In this document: piece after piece, positions 36,271 through 48,140 of the stretch | How positions within the stretch are numbered: position 1 is the first letter of the stretch | How the letters are laid out: each line of letters starts with the position of its first letter | Origin: Cichorium intybus | Lineage: Eukaryota > Streptophyta > Magnoliopsida > Asterales > Asteraceae | Direction of reading: 5' to 3' | DNA length: 64,000 nucleotides | NCBI GenBank assembly: GCA_023525715.1 | Contig: CM042010.1 | Location: 82,151,894-82,215,893, forward strand | The notes under the pieces: generated by a model | Database searches by the model: none | What the model was told of the DNA's origin: nothing | What the model saw: the letters and a program-made list of their open reading frames with translations, nothing else | Made by a program: the position numbers and the translations under genes

Positions 36271-38890
36271 TGTAACGCCAAGACACTCTTTTTATGTAAT
36301 AATAATAAAAAGGGTAAAAAGGTCATTTTACCTTGGAAGGGTAAATTGGTCTTTTGGACAGAAAAGAATTTAGTGTGAAATAATATTTTGAGTTTTGGAC
36401 TTAAAATGTTATAAAAACTGATTTTTGGTTATTTTACCACAAAAGGGTAATTTGGTCATTTGACCATGTGAAGGAGCAAATATGAATAATATTGTTGTTT
36501 GTGGCAAATGTATAAAGAATGAAAGTTTTATTGTAATAAAACTTGATTTTGTGGTCAAAGTTCAATAAAATGAACTTAAGGACTAAAAATGTAAAAATTG
36601 GATGTATAAATAAGAGAGTTGACTCTCTCTTTGACTAGCCATTTGTGCAGAAACGGGAGGAGCAAGGAAGATGCGATTTCTGCAGGAAATCATGGAATTG
36701 AAGTAAGGAATTGGAATCATAGCTTGGAATTGGTGATTCCTATGTTAATCAAGGTTAGTAAACTTGATTTTAACCAAGTTCTTGAAGTGTTCTTGATTTG
36801 GTTTTATAGAAACTGAAATTTGTAAATTTCAGTTATGATTATGTAGTTTAAATGGTTTAATGCTTCCATTAAGTAATGCTAAAAGGACTTAATTCAAGAA
36901 AATGGAAGTAGATTGTTATTTGTGATGAATTTGAAGTTTTGGGGTTTTGGAACTAAGAACCCTAATTCTTCATTTTGATTGATTGAGGTTGTTTATTTGG
37001 ATTAAAACCTTGTATTAATGAAGGGTTTTAGCCTAGAAATAAACCCCATGTGATTAAGAACTGGATTAAGGACTTAATGGACCAAAACTGCGTGCTACAG
37101 TGCACAAATCGCGACTGATCAGGAGCCTGCCCAGGCGCCAGGCGCAGTGCGCCCAGGACCAGGGCGGGGTGCGCCCAGGCGCAGTGCGCCCAGCCCCTGG
37201 CGCGGTGCGCCTCTTGACAGGGGACTTCAGAATCGCTAACTTTCGTTTAGCTTGACCGATTTAGCTCAAACTTGAACCGTAGGCTCGTTATGGTCTGAAA
37301 AGTTTAGGAAAATTTTTATATTGAGTTTTCGACCCCTCGGGGGCACTGTAGATCGATTCGAATGCCTCGGTGAATAGTAAAATTCATAAAAAGTTAGTAA
37401 ACGGAAAATTTATTAACTAGGCATTATTTATAAAGATAATGTATTGAACTCTATTGTATTAGAGTTAATTGGAATGATTATTAACCTATTATCATTTGGT
37501 ATATAAATGAATATATAGGTATGGGACAAAATGGTTGTGGTGCACGCAAAGGCAAGAAACAACCGGAATGTAAATGCAGCTAGCATCCAGGTGAGTAATC
37601 TCACTGATATCATATGTGATATATGATGATTGAATTGTTACAGGTTGAAACAGCTTCGAGGGACGAAAACGACAAGTGTAAAAATATATGTAAAAGACAA
37701 GACCAGATAAGCCGTGAGTCATTGCGATGACAAGAACGGAGCTGTGAGTCAATACATATATATCTACACTATGATATGACAAGACCAGATAAGCCGTGAG
37801 TCTGTGATAGACAAGAACGGAGCTGTGAGTCAATATATCTAAGTAAACTTATATAGACAAGACCGGATAAGCCGTGAGTCTAGGCAACAGCGGGCTAACC
37901 CGTGAGCCATGGTTTATTTTGATGAGTCAAACTTATATAGACAAGACCGGATAAGCCGTGAGTCTAGGCAACAGCGGGCTAACCCGTGAGCCAAGGCAAC
38001 AGCGGGCTAACCCGTGAGCCATAATTGATTGTGAAAGAAACTGTTAATAGATGGTGCGGCCACTTGTGGCTATGATATTGGATGCTATATCCAAACGGTG
38101 CGGCCTATATGGCTATGATATTCTGGTGCGGCCTTCGGGCTATGATAAACTGGTGCGGCCCTCGGGCTACGATTCATATGCTGGAAATGTTTTGGTACGG
38201 CTTGTATAGCCATGACAAATGATACGACTTATATAGTCATGATATATGGTATAGTCAGGTATGACTAAGAAAGATGGGACAGAAATGATACTGAATTGAT
38301 TTGAATGGTAAGCAAATAACAGACTGGATATGACAAGGTGTATAATTATCGGATGTGATTCGAAAATCACATGATATCACGATTCGGCCGGTAAGGCTAT
38401 GCAGTAGGATATGAAATCCTGAGATACATATGATTAGCCGGTAAGGCTAGCAGTCTGGATTCGATATCCAGACAGATATACACGTTTGGCCAGAAAAGGC
38501 TATAAAATGGTATTTGATAATGAAAGATCAAATAATAAATATATGTATCATATATAAAGAGTTATATATGGATGTATTTATTATACATGTTATTTGCAGA
38601 TACGATTACTCACTGAGCTTTGTAGCTCATACCATTTGTTAAATGTCCCTGCAGGTTAGCATGACCCTGATAAGGGTAAGGATAAAGTCCGTGACTCAGG
38701 AAGTGGACTTGTAGATGCTGTCTGTAGCAGCCCGGCTTCAAAGGAGACTATGGTATTATATACTCTCCTTGATACACTTGTACCCGTTTTTATTAAAATA
38801 TACCCCTTTGTTATGGTTTTACGTAATGAAACCTTTGTTAAAAATGAAAATTTGCCAGGGGTGTTTTTGTTTTAAAAGCCGGGTGTTACA
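36271..38890 (+). repeat. 5' LTR of element F with internal short repeats
   Basis: A large LTR (2.6 kb). GC-rich GCGCCCAGG-type repeats are at 37125-37220. About 37670-38030 has repeated GATAAGCCGTGAGTC and GGGCTAACCCGTGAGCC units. About 38050-38170 has repeated GTGCGGCC...GGCTATGAT units. At 38385-38500 are GGCCGGTAAGGCTA units. The ends TGTAAC and GTTACA are inverted. Confidence 0.9.
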
Positions 38891-38906
38891 AGTTGGTATC
38901 AGAGCC

Positions 38907-40890
38907 GAGGTTTAAGTGAACTAGGTGTCTATAGAGTAGATTCCTGGACTTAAACCCTGAGATAGTAGACATGATGCATAGTTAGGTGTATATAGTTGTT
39001 ATTATACATATATAACCTAACTGTTGCTGACTTCTGATGTATAAGAAGTATGAACTGTGAATCTTTTTGGAAGACATTTAGGGCGTGAAGCTCTAGGAAA
39101 TGGACCAGCCCTTTCGCAAGACTCCGTTGTATGAGGAGCAAAAAGGGGACGAATAACAGAAATCCACATGATGAGCAATATTAGCTGATGTGGTCAGATA
39201 AAGAAATCGGTTGCTCACCTTGGTTGATATTCAAGGTGAAAGAACAGTAGTTGAGACTACAAGAAAAGCAGAAAATATTGGTGGACTTCTCAGAAGAAGT
39301 TAACACGATTCAGGTCTAGCCTTGAAGGGAAGAGACCAAAACGAAAAGATGATGTGATGTAAGAAGTGCAGGAAAAGCACTTAGAACATTTTAGAGTTGA
39401 GACTCTACCGTTGACAAGATGAAATTACAGAAAATGGGAGCATATCGCTCGAGTTTGTTGTATGGGACGGAAGTGGTTCCAGCGTGGAACTATAGATCAA
39501 TTCCTTATGAAATACTCACATGCTAAATGTGGAGTAACGGGTGATGAACTCAGGAAAGAAAGAAGAAATGAACATCGAAAAGGACCAATGGTATTATGAG
39601 CATTCCAGCAGATTGTTGAAGAAGCTCGTGAGGAGACTGATATGATCCCCAATATAATTGTTCTGAATATAACTCGTGTATGTTATATTTGATCCAGGAA
39701 GCTATGCTTGGGATCGATGACTTGATGTCTTGTTGAAATATTTCATCAATGATTATGGATGAAATTTTGGAAGTAGCTATAGTAGATAGCAAATATGTTC
39801 TAGATATTGAACACCTGGAAGGTAGATTGCCTAGGATTTACGGGACCATTTTCCCTATGAATCTGAAGCCGATGACTACCATTAAAACTGAAGCAATTAT
39901 GCTTATATATTGGTTAGCAACGAATTATGCTAACATGAATTGAAGAAACAAGAACATTATGGTTCTTAAAACAGAAATGAAGCGGATGAAAACCCATGGT
40001 AAATAACCGTTGTTGAGAATACTGGTTATTTTCCTTTGCTTAAACTCATAAAAGAGTTAGTAAAAGAATGATGTTGTAATTGGCATACGTAGTATTAGCC
40101 AAGATAAATAAAGCAGTGATAGTAGTGTACTACTTTAAATAAATTCTCGGATGTTTCTTTTGAAAAGAACTTCCAAGATTTCTGCCAGATTGTTGAGAAG
40201 AGTTTATGATTAAGCTGATTTTGGGAGCCATTCCTGTTATTTAGGCTCTGTACTGATTTGCATCTGTAGAGATGACAGAGTTGGAAAACAACTAGAAGAA
40301 AATGTTGTATTGGGGTCTCTTATGGCCGTATGTGACATCGTATGGAGCCCTACCTTATTCGAAAAGAAGAAAGACAAGTTGATGCATGTGTGCATTGACT
40401 ACTGAGAATATGATATTCTCGAAACTAGATCGAAAATGAGGTACAATTGTACCAAATATTGGAGTTACTTCACTGAGTAAGTGATATGAAAAAAATCCTC
40501 CAAGTATGAAAATTTGGATAAAAGAAGTTTCATATTCTTTGGGCATGTTAATAAGGCCAGAGATGATAAAGCAGATTCAGTGGAAATGATACTGTGATAA
40601 GACAGAAACCGCCTTGGAATCTGACTGAAATTAGTAGTAGTTTCCTTGGATTGGCGGGTTACTATGGGAGAGTTGTAGAAAGCTGCTCCTTGATTGCTAT
40701 CCAGTTGACTAAGGTTGACTAATAAAAGTATAAAGTTTGAGTGGGAAGAAAGACCACATGTATCTTGTAAAGGTTTAGAATAAACCTTGTGTGAAACTCT
40801 GACGTTAGCATTGATGCTAAGCGGAGATGATAAATTGAATTATAGAAATGTATCCAAATTTGACTGTAGATACATGATATTGCAGTAGCA
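38907..40890 (+). pseudogene. Gypsy gag-protease-RT relic of element F
   Basis: Heavily interrupted. Near 40365-40420, KKDKLMHVCIDY corresponds to the gypsy RT motif KKDGSWRMCIDY. The order and the adjacent RNase H make the assignment. Gag and protease cannot be delimited. Confidence 0.5.
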
Positions 40891-40893
40891 ATT

Positions 40894-41151
40894 ATGATTT
40901 TGGTATTGAAGCTTTGGAAACACTATTTGTATGGTGTAAAGTTTATTGTTTATAAGGATCATAAAAGTTTGATGTACTACGTTGATCAAAAAGAAGCTAA
41001 ATATGAGATAGCAAAGATAGATGGGTTACTTAGAGATTTCGGGTATGAAATCTTGTACCATCTCGGAGAGGCGGATGTGATTATAGATGCCTTGAAACAG
41101 AAAGAGTATCTTTTGAAAAATACAACCACATGCGTGAGTGTGGCAAATTGA
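40894..41151 (+). pseudogene. Gypsy RNase H relic of element F
   Basis: An 85-codon open frame reads LVLKLWKHYLYGVKFIVYKD, then HKSLMYYVDQKEAK, LLRDFGYEILYHLGEADVII and DALKQKE, matching the RNase H of Ty3/gypsy polyproteins (HYLYG, TDHKSL, YHPGKANVVADALSRK). The acidic residue in TDHKSL is retained as KDHKSL, while surrounding residues have drifted. It is in the plus orientation of element F, between the RT and integrase relics. Confidence 0.85.
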
Positions 41152-42250
41152 TTACCTAAGTTGATTCGGGTAGTACAGAAAGAAGTGTGCAAATCTGAAA
41201 ACAAGAAAAATGAATGAATGATTGGATATTAAATGAAGCTAGTTGGAAAATCACAATGATTCAAAACCCATGGTAGTTGTGAATGTGAATTCCAAAGCAA
41301 AGTGAAACATGAAAATCATCTTGAAAAGATGTATTTTGTATTTGATATGCAGTATACCCGGAGCAATACCAGATTGAATAGGGCGATAAAACCTATGTGT
41401 TAGTGGCCAGGACAGAAGAAAGATATTGAAAGACACATGAAAAGTATTTGACTTGTACGCAAAGTAAAGTCAAACCGTTAGAAACATGCGAAGAAATTTA
41501 ACCGTTGTTGGTCCCAGAAAAGAAATGGGACAACATTGTTATAGACTTTGCAATAAAGTCTTTGCAAGTACCATATATTTATGAACAAAATGATCTGATG
41601 ATTTAGACTTTAGAAGATGTGCTTGAAAAGTGCACAGCAGACCCTAGTAGAAGATGAGAAGATTGTCTATCTTGGATAGAAATTTCAAGAAATAGCAGCC
41701 TGCATGCTAATAGTTTGATGATTCACATGAAGAAGGGTATGGAATACCATGTTATCCTCCGATTTATTGGATTGAAGATGTGATAAAGCCGTTGGCTAGA
41801 TCCTAGATGCTTGCACAAACTGAAGAAAAGACTTGATGAGTACGAACGAATTTGAAGAATGGTTAAGAAATTGTAAAGTGGTATGTGGATTACCGAATAT
41901 AAACCTTTGAAATTCCAAGTAAAGGAATATAGTAGCCTTGAAAGTAATCCTTTGGAAAGGTTAAAAATTTGTTTGAGACGACAAGAAAGAAATTATGTAG
42001 TAATAATTTCCAACAAATCCCTTATGACGAGATGAAGATAAATAACTAGATAAGGTACCCGGGTCAACCGGAGGAATGATATGCGAATTGTGATTTAATC
42101 ACAAGATCAGAAGACTAGTATGGTTAAGTGCTTAAGAAATACCATAGAGATTCCGACATGACGTGGAAGACCGAAAGCGAAATGAGGGAGACATAACCTC
42201 AACTCCTTGTATGATTTCGGGGACGAAATCTTTTGAAGGAGGGGAGAATT
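41152..42250 (+). pseudogene. Gypsy integrase relic and 3' end of element F
   Basis: Around 41390-41560, fragments in shifting frames read LVARTEERY, YLTCTQSKVKPLETCEEI and LLVPEKKWDNIVIDF, matching the zinc site and the start of the core of gypsy integrase (C.TC...K and WE.I.MDF). The rest to 42250 is decayed and ends with the purine-rich tract at 42235-42248. Confidence 0.7.
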
Positions 42251-43167
42251 TGTAACGCCAAGACACTCTTTTTATGTAATAATAATAAAAAGGGTAAAAA
42301 GGTCATTTTACCTTGGAAGGGTAAATTGGTCTTTTGGACAGAAAAGAATTTAGTGTGAAATAATATTTTGAGTTTTGGACTAAAAATGTTATAAAAACTG
42401 ATTTTTGGTCATTTTACCACAAAAGGGTAATTTGGTCATTTGACCATGTGAAGGACCAAATATGAATAATATTGTTGTTTGTGGCAAATGTATAAAGAAT
42501 GAAAGTTTTATTGTAATAAAACTTGATTTTGTGGTCAAAGTTCAAGAAAATGAACTTAAGGACTAAAAATGTAAAAATTGGATGTATAAATAAGAGAGTT
42601 GACTCTCTCTTTGACTAGCCATTTGTGCAGAAACGGGAGGAGCAAGGAAGATGCGATTTCTGCAGGAAATCATGGAATTGAAGTAAGGAATTGGAATCAT
42701 AGCTTGGAATTGGTGATTCCTATGTTAATCAAGGTTAGTAAACTTGATTTTAACCAAGTTCTTGAAGTGTTCTTGATTTGGTTTTATAGAAACTGAAATT
42801 TGTAAATTTCAGTTATGATTATGTAGTTTAAATGGTTTAATGCTTCCATTAAGTCATGCTAAAAGGACTTAATTCAAGAAAATGGAAGTAGATTGTTATT
42901 TGTGATGAATTTGAAGTTTTGGGGTTTTGGAACTAAGAACCCTAATTCTTCATTTTGATTGATTGAGGTTGTTTCTTTGGATTAAAACCTTGTATTAATG
43001 AAGGGTTTTAGCCTAGAAATAAACCCCATGTGATTAAGAACTGGATTAAGGACTTAATGGGCCAAAACTGCGTGCTACAGTGCACAAATCGCGACTGATC
43101 AGGAGCCTGCCCAGGCGCCAGGCGCAGTGCGCCCAGGACCAGGGCGGGGTGCGCCCAGGCGCAGTGC
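42251..43167 (+). repeat. Truncated 3' LTR of element F
   Basis: It matches 36271-37187 with about 8 single-base differences, ends in the GC-rich GCGCAGTGC repeat, then joins element D. Confidence 0.9.
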
Positions 43168-43424
43168 AATGTACTCTGATTCGCACGTTGAATCATCCAC
43201 CGTTTCCTGCTTGGAACTTTTCCAAGTGACCGCTCCACCGTTAAAAGAAATACCCAGCCCGAGTGGGACCGTCCACTGTCCCTATCTGTCTGGAAGCTGG
43301 CATCTGTATATCCACTCACTTTTAAGTCATCACTGCCACCAAGGACCAATACCATATTCTTTGTCCTTCGCAGATACTTGAGTATGTTCTTGACCGCAAT
43401 CTAATGTGCTTTTCCAGGATTACC
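43168..43424 (-). pseudogene. RT-RNase H linker and RNase H start of element D
   Basis: After the in-frame stop at 43425 the same frame continues through a second TAG near 43390 (where Trp is usual) to NMVLVLGGSDDLKVSGYTDA and the RNase H start FQTDRDSGRSHSGWVFLL. A one-base deletion near 43245 shifts the frame. In the other frame the characteristic WKSSKQETV and CESEY follow, up to the breakpoint at 43168. Both nonsense changes are of the C-to-T or G-to-A type. Confidence 0.85.
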
Positions 43425-44762
43425 CTAGAACCGACTAACCATGCTTAGTGCATAGGATACGTCGGGACGAGTACATGTCATAGCATACATGATCGACCCT
43501 ACTGCTGAAGCATAAGGTACTCGACTCATTTCAGCTATTTCCTCATCGGTACTCGGACTTTGAGTCTTACTCAATTTAGTATTACTTTGGATTGGCAGCT
43601 CTCCCTTTTTGGAATTTTCCATGTTAAATCTTTTTAACACCTTTTCCAAATATGTACACTGGCTTAGACCTATCAATTTTATCTTTCTATCTCTAAGTAT
43701 TCTTATCCCGAGAATATAGGCAGCTTCTCCTAGGTCTTTCATGGCAAAACACTTCCCGAGCCAAGCCTTAACATCTTGCAAGGTCGGAATGTCGTTTCCC
43801 ATGAGCAATATGTCATCAACATACAGCACCAGGAAAGTGACTATACTCCCACTAGCCTTGACATATACACAGGACTCATCTTCACTCCTAGAGAAGCCAA
43901 ACTCTTTGACTTTCTCATGGAAGCAAAGATTCCAGCTGCGAGATGCTTGCTTCAACCCGTAGATTGATCTTTCAAGCTTACATATTTTATCAGGGTGCTT
44001 TGTGTCTACAAAACCTTCTGGCTGACTCATGTAAACATCCTCAGTCAGTTTCCCGTTAAGGAAAGCGGTTTTGACATCCATCTGCCAGATTTCATAATCA
44101 TGAAACGCAGCTATGGCAAGCATTATCCTGATTGACTTAATCTTGGCTACTGGTGAGAAGGTTTCATCATAGTCAACCCCCAGGGTTTGAGTGAATCCCT
44201 TCGCAACCAACCGAGCTTTATAAGTATGCACTTTTCCATCCATGTCGGTCTTCTTTTTGAAGATCCACTTGCATCCGACTGTCTTTCGACCCGGTACATT
44301 GTAAACCAAGTTCCAAACTTGATTGTCATACATGGACTTTATCTCGCTGTCCATTGCCTCTTTCCATTTTGCAGACTCGGGGCCTGCCACTGCTTCACGG
44401 TAGTTAGCTAGCTCATCCAAATTAGTCAATGTACGATCACTGAGTAACGTGTCACCGTCCGAAGTAATATGGAAACCATAGAACTCGGGCGGCATGCTAA
44501 CTCTACCTGAACGCCTAAGGGGCAACGAAATGTCGGTGGGTCCAACATGGACTTCTTCCTCATGTTGGTTGCTAGTTTCTTCCAAGGTTGTTTCATCGGG
44601 CGTCTCCTGAATTTCTTCGAGATCAATCGTACTCCCACTGTCCTCTTTAGATATGAGTTCTCTCTCTCGAAAGAACCCCTGTCTTGCTACAAAGACCACG
44701 TCCTCGCTCGGTATGTAGAACAAGTATCCAAAAGACATTTTCGAGTATCCGATAAAGAACAC
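43425..44762 (-). pseudogene. Copia RT and connection region (element D)
   Basis: A 445-codon frame. It begins in the integrase C-terminal region (FFIGYSKMSFGYLFYIPSED, VVFVARQGFFRERELISKED), continues through an acidic linker, then RT: DNQVWNLVYNVPGRKTVGCK, KTDMDGKVHTYKARLVAKGF, WQMDVKTAFLNGKLTEDVYM, YGLKQASRSWNLC and LYVDDILLMGND, then the connection (DLGEAAYILGIRILRDRK) and the start of the RNase H linker (MTCTRPDVSYALSMVSRF). All visible RT catalytic Asp are kept. It is separated from the upstream frame by a one-base shift and ends at a TAG where Gln is usual. Confidence 0.92.
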
Positions 44763-44764
44763 CT

Positions 44765-46861
44765 CTAACTTCTTTCTGCGAGCTTATCTAAAGTCTCTCG
44801 TCTCACGAAAGCTTCACAGCCCCAGACTTTGATGTGTGCCAACGAGGGAACTTTCCCCATCCACATCTCGTGCGGTGTTTTCGCAACCTTCTTGGTTGGG
44901 ACAAGATTTAGGATATAGGCGGCAGTCTCTAAGGCATACCCCCAGAAATGGATTAGAAGTGAAGCTCGGCTCATCATGGAACGAACCATGTCCAACAAGG
45001 TTCGGTTTCGCCTTTCAGCAACACCATTCAAATGAGGTGTTCTTGGAGGCGACAACTGTGAAACAATTCCACATTCCTTGAGGTAATCGAGAAACTCGAT
45101 ACTAAGATACTCACCGCCTCTGTCGGATCTAAGCATCTTTATCTTTCTGCCCAATTGATTTTCTGCTTCATTTTTAAACTCTTTGAACTTTTCAAAGGTA
45201 TCCGACTTATTCTTGATTAAGTAGACATACCCATATCTACTAAAATCGTCGGTAAAGGTCACATAGAATCCCGTGCCATCTTTAGTGGTTGTTCTGAAGG
45301 GACCACACACATCTGTGTGTATGATATCCAACAGACCTTCACCTCTTTCAAAGGAACCTTTGAATGGTGATTTTGTCATCTTGCCAAGTAAGCAAGATTC
45401 GCATACATCATCCGACCCGAGGTCGAATGATTCCAACACTCCATCCTTTTGGAGTTGGGTGATGCGTTTTTTGTTTATATGGCCAAGGCGACAATGCCAC
45501 AGACATGCCTTTTCTACACCGCTTGAAGCATCAATAGCTAAAACATTTTTACCATAATTATCAACACACATAATAGATTCATACACTCCATCACAAGGCA
45601 TAGCATTAAATATAAAAACATCATTTTTGAAAACAGAAATTGAACCATTCAATTTATTGAACTCATAATAAAAACCTTGTTTAAACAATACATGAAACGA
45701 AATTATGTTCTTTGCCATATCAGGCGCATAGCAACAATTATGTAAATCTAATCTAACTCCACTACTGAGCACTAGTCCATAAACGCCGATCTTGGTAACA
45801 GGTGACGTTCGCCTATTGCCCATGACCAGGTTCAGTCTGCCATGCTCCAGCTCCCTACTTTCCTCTAGGCCCTGCAAATCAGAACAGATATGAAAGCCAC
45901 ATCCTGTATCAAGGACCCAAGAACGGGAAAAAGATGAGTTATTAGATATATAATATGTACCTGCTTGTGACGGTTTCACTTTACCGTCCTTGATATCCTG
46001 CAGATACGCTGGGCAGCTCTTCTTCCAATGTCCCTTTTGCTTAAAGTAAAAGTAGTCGGCCTCTTTGGGGTTCTGAACATGTAGAATATCGGAAGACTTG
46101 CCTTTCGGGGCACTGCTAGATGACCCGACATGAGTCTTTTCCCTCCAGTTTTGCTTAGGGGGGCCTTTCCGTTTCTTTCCTTTTCCAGAGCCAATAGCCA
46201 GGACAGGCGCGTTGACAGGGAGCAAACCTTTTCCCTTCATCCCGTCCTCAGCCGTACGAAGCATACGGTGTAACTCAGCTAGGGTTTCCTGGTTGTTGTT
46301 CAAATGATACGCCAGTGTGAACTGGTCATAAGAACTTGGCAAGGAGTTTAGCACTATGTCAACTGCTAAATCCTCATGGACAGGCATTTCCAGCTTCCTA
46401 AGCCTTTCCACATAACCATGCATCCTCTGCACATGTGCATAGATAGACTTGCCCTCCTTGGGCTTGCCGTTAGTAAAGGCTTTTACAACCTCACGCCTTT
46501 CGATGCGCTCTTGCTTGCGGAACTTTTCCGCGAGCTCTTTGTGCATCTCGTAAAGCCAATAGTCCTCATAGATACGCTGCAGTTCAGGGTTCATAGTAGC
46601 AATCATGATGCAAGCCACTTTGGTTGCATCATCAGAGTGTTTAGTGTACACGGCGATTTCCTCGGGAGTAGCGGTTTCAGTGTCCACATCAACAAGCTCG
46701 GTTTCCAGAACATACTCTTTGTGTTCAAACCTGAGAGCCATTTTGATGTTGCGGATCCAGTCATTGTAGTTAGTGCCGTCCAATGTCACTTTTGAGCATA
46801 ATGACAGAATCGAGGTGACATTACTGGGATTCGAGTGGGGAACGGATTGGTCAGAAGACAT
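44765..46861 (-). pseudogene. Copia gag-protease-integrase (element D)
   Basis: The probable start is the ATG at 46861 (MSSDQSVPHSNPSN); 58 further upstream codons are open but look like leader. The Gag core includes LDGTNYNDWIRNIKMALRFE and AVDIVLNSLPSSYDQFTLAY. The zinc knuckle reads YFYFKQKGHWKKSC: the first two Cys are Tyr and Phe, so zinc binding is lost. Protease: SWVLDTGCGFHICSD. Integrase: CLWHCRLGHINKKR to CESCLLGK; the core has FTDDFSRYGYVY, LRSDRGGEYLS and HLNGVAERRNRTL, with the DDE triad intact. The frame stops at 44765 (DKLAERS, then TAG) because of a single-base deletion; integrase and RT continue in the next frame. Confidence 0.92.
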
Positions 46862-48140
46862 CTGAACAAGAAGAAGGTAGTTTTTAATTAGATATAAATA
46901 ATAATCCTTATATTCACCCAAGAACAAATATAAGGCTAGGATCCTATAATAACAATCTACAATATCGAAAAGGGATGCTGTAATCTCTATTGTAAATTTC
47001 ATAAGGTAGGCGAATGATGATTCAGCCAATTCCACCGCGGAAACATAATCATATTATAATGAAATTCCTAGTTTCATTGAGATTTACCGAACTGTTCGAT
47101 AGCATGTTTTAATCTCGGGAATGCCCCGCTATTTGCGACTAGGATACCGAGGATCACAAACCGGGTGTGAATAACCATGCAAATTGCTTGGTACTCTTGA
47201 AGTCAATTGTCATCTCTAATTAACGTGCCGTTTATCCACACACACTCCGTTAATAATGACAAAATCAAGAAACCCATTGTGACTTTTTGCGGACCCCAGT
47301 TGGCGTGCCGGTAAACCACACACGCTCCACCAACGTTCCACAAAGTGCAATGTGCAATTTCATGGATTAGCACCAATTCACATTTTTAACCTAAAGTAAC
47401 TAGATTGAGATTTGTTTTAGGGTTCTAGTACTTTCAATTATAGCATTATACTTTTAAGAGGCTTAGCGGTTCTATCAAACCCGTTCGGCTAACGACACTC
47501 GACTGACCAGGAGAGCGGTGGGTAAGAGTAGATACCCATTAGACTAACATTTTATAGTCAGTCGCCTTATACCCTCTTTAGAGGACAGTTTTGTGAATGA
47601 GGCCTACTAATGGTAAGACTAACCAATTTTCTTATACATATTAAATTAACTTTTAATCATAAATACATATAAGATATATTTTAATCTTATTAAAATATTT
47701 TAGAATTAATTTTATTCTTATTTTCGCAAATTTATGCTAATTTTTTGAAAATCTTAAATTAATTCATTAAACTGATTTAATTGGTCCTTTAATTAATCAA
47801 TTAATTAAACTAATTAAATCTAAGATAGATATTACCAAATTAATCAAATTAATTTTTCTATCAAGGTCCCTATGGATCTCGAAAATTACAAGCCAAGCAT
47901 GAAAGGTTCAACTTATTTTAATTAATCTCATTACCAAAAATAGCAACATACTATTATGGCAAGTAAATCAAGCAATCAAGGGGGACCATTAGGGCATGGT
48001 AGCTAGGGTTAGGAAACCCTAGCCAAGCCGTTGACATTCAAGCCTCCCAAGGAGGAGTTTTCGCAAAACACCTCAAGGCAAGAATTAAGCATGCAATTTA
48101 TATCAATTTCACAAGAAAACAGGCTATGCTCTGATCCCAC
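46862..48140 (-). other. Element D leader with primer binding site
   Basis: PBS 48139-48128 (TGGGATCAGAGC; one mismatch to the usual TGGTATCAGAGC) lies one base from the LTR. The long untranslated leader carries blocks shared with C and E, such as GGCCTCATTCACAAAAC and CCGAACGGGTTTGATAG. Two copies of a GAGTGTGTGTGG / GAGCGTGTGTGG motif occur near 47240 and 47320 in reverse orientation. Confidence 0.85.

Larger units (their letters stand above)
36271..43167 (+). mobile_element. Ty3/gypsy element F inserted in element E
   Basis: The 5' LTR 36271-38890 (2,620 bp, TGTAAC to GTTACA) is followed by primer binding site TGGTATCAGAGCC (38894-38906). The internal region carries gypsy-order RT, RNase H and integrase relics. 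A polypurine tract (AAGGAGGGGAGAA) precedes the 3' LTR at 42251. Only the first 917 bp of the 3' LTR remain: it is cut inside a GC-rich repeat and joined to element D at 43166-43168. The two LTRs differ at about 8 sites over the shared 917 bp (about 99% identical), yet the internal genes are full of stops. Confidence 0.9.

Noticed and set aside
36619..36816. Identical 65-codon frames at 36619 and 42599 as a conserved small gene
   Set aside because: They are the same position of the two LTRs of element F; identity reflects the LTR pair.
37670..38500. Possible CRISPR-like or satellite array
   Set aside because: Repeats are irregular, short and lie wholly inside a gypsy LTR of a plant genome.
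38894..38906. tRNA gene
   Set aside because: TGGTATCAGAGCC here and TGGTACCAGAGCC at 30081 are primer binding sites only; no cloverleaf surrounds them.
43127..45557. Plus-strand frames across 43.1-47.0 kb
   Set aside because: They are antisense shadows of the minus-strand copia D genes.
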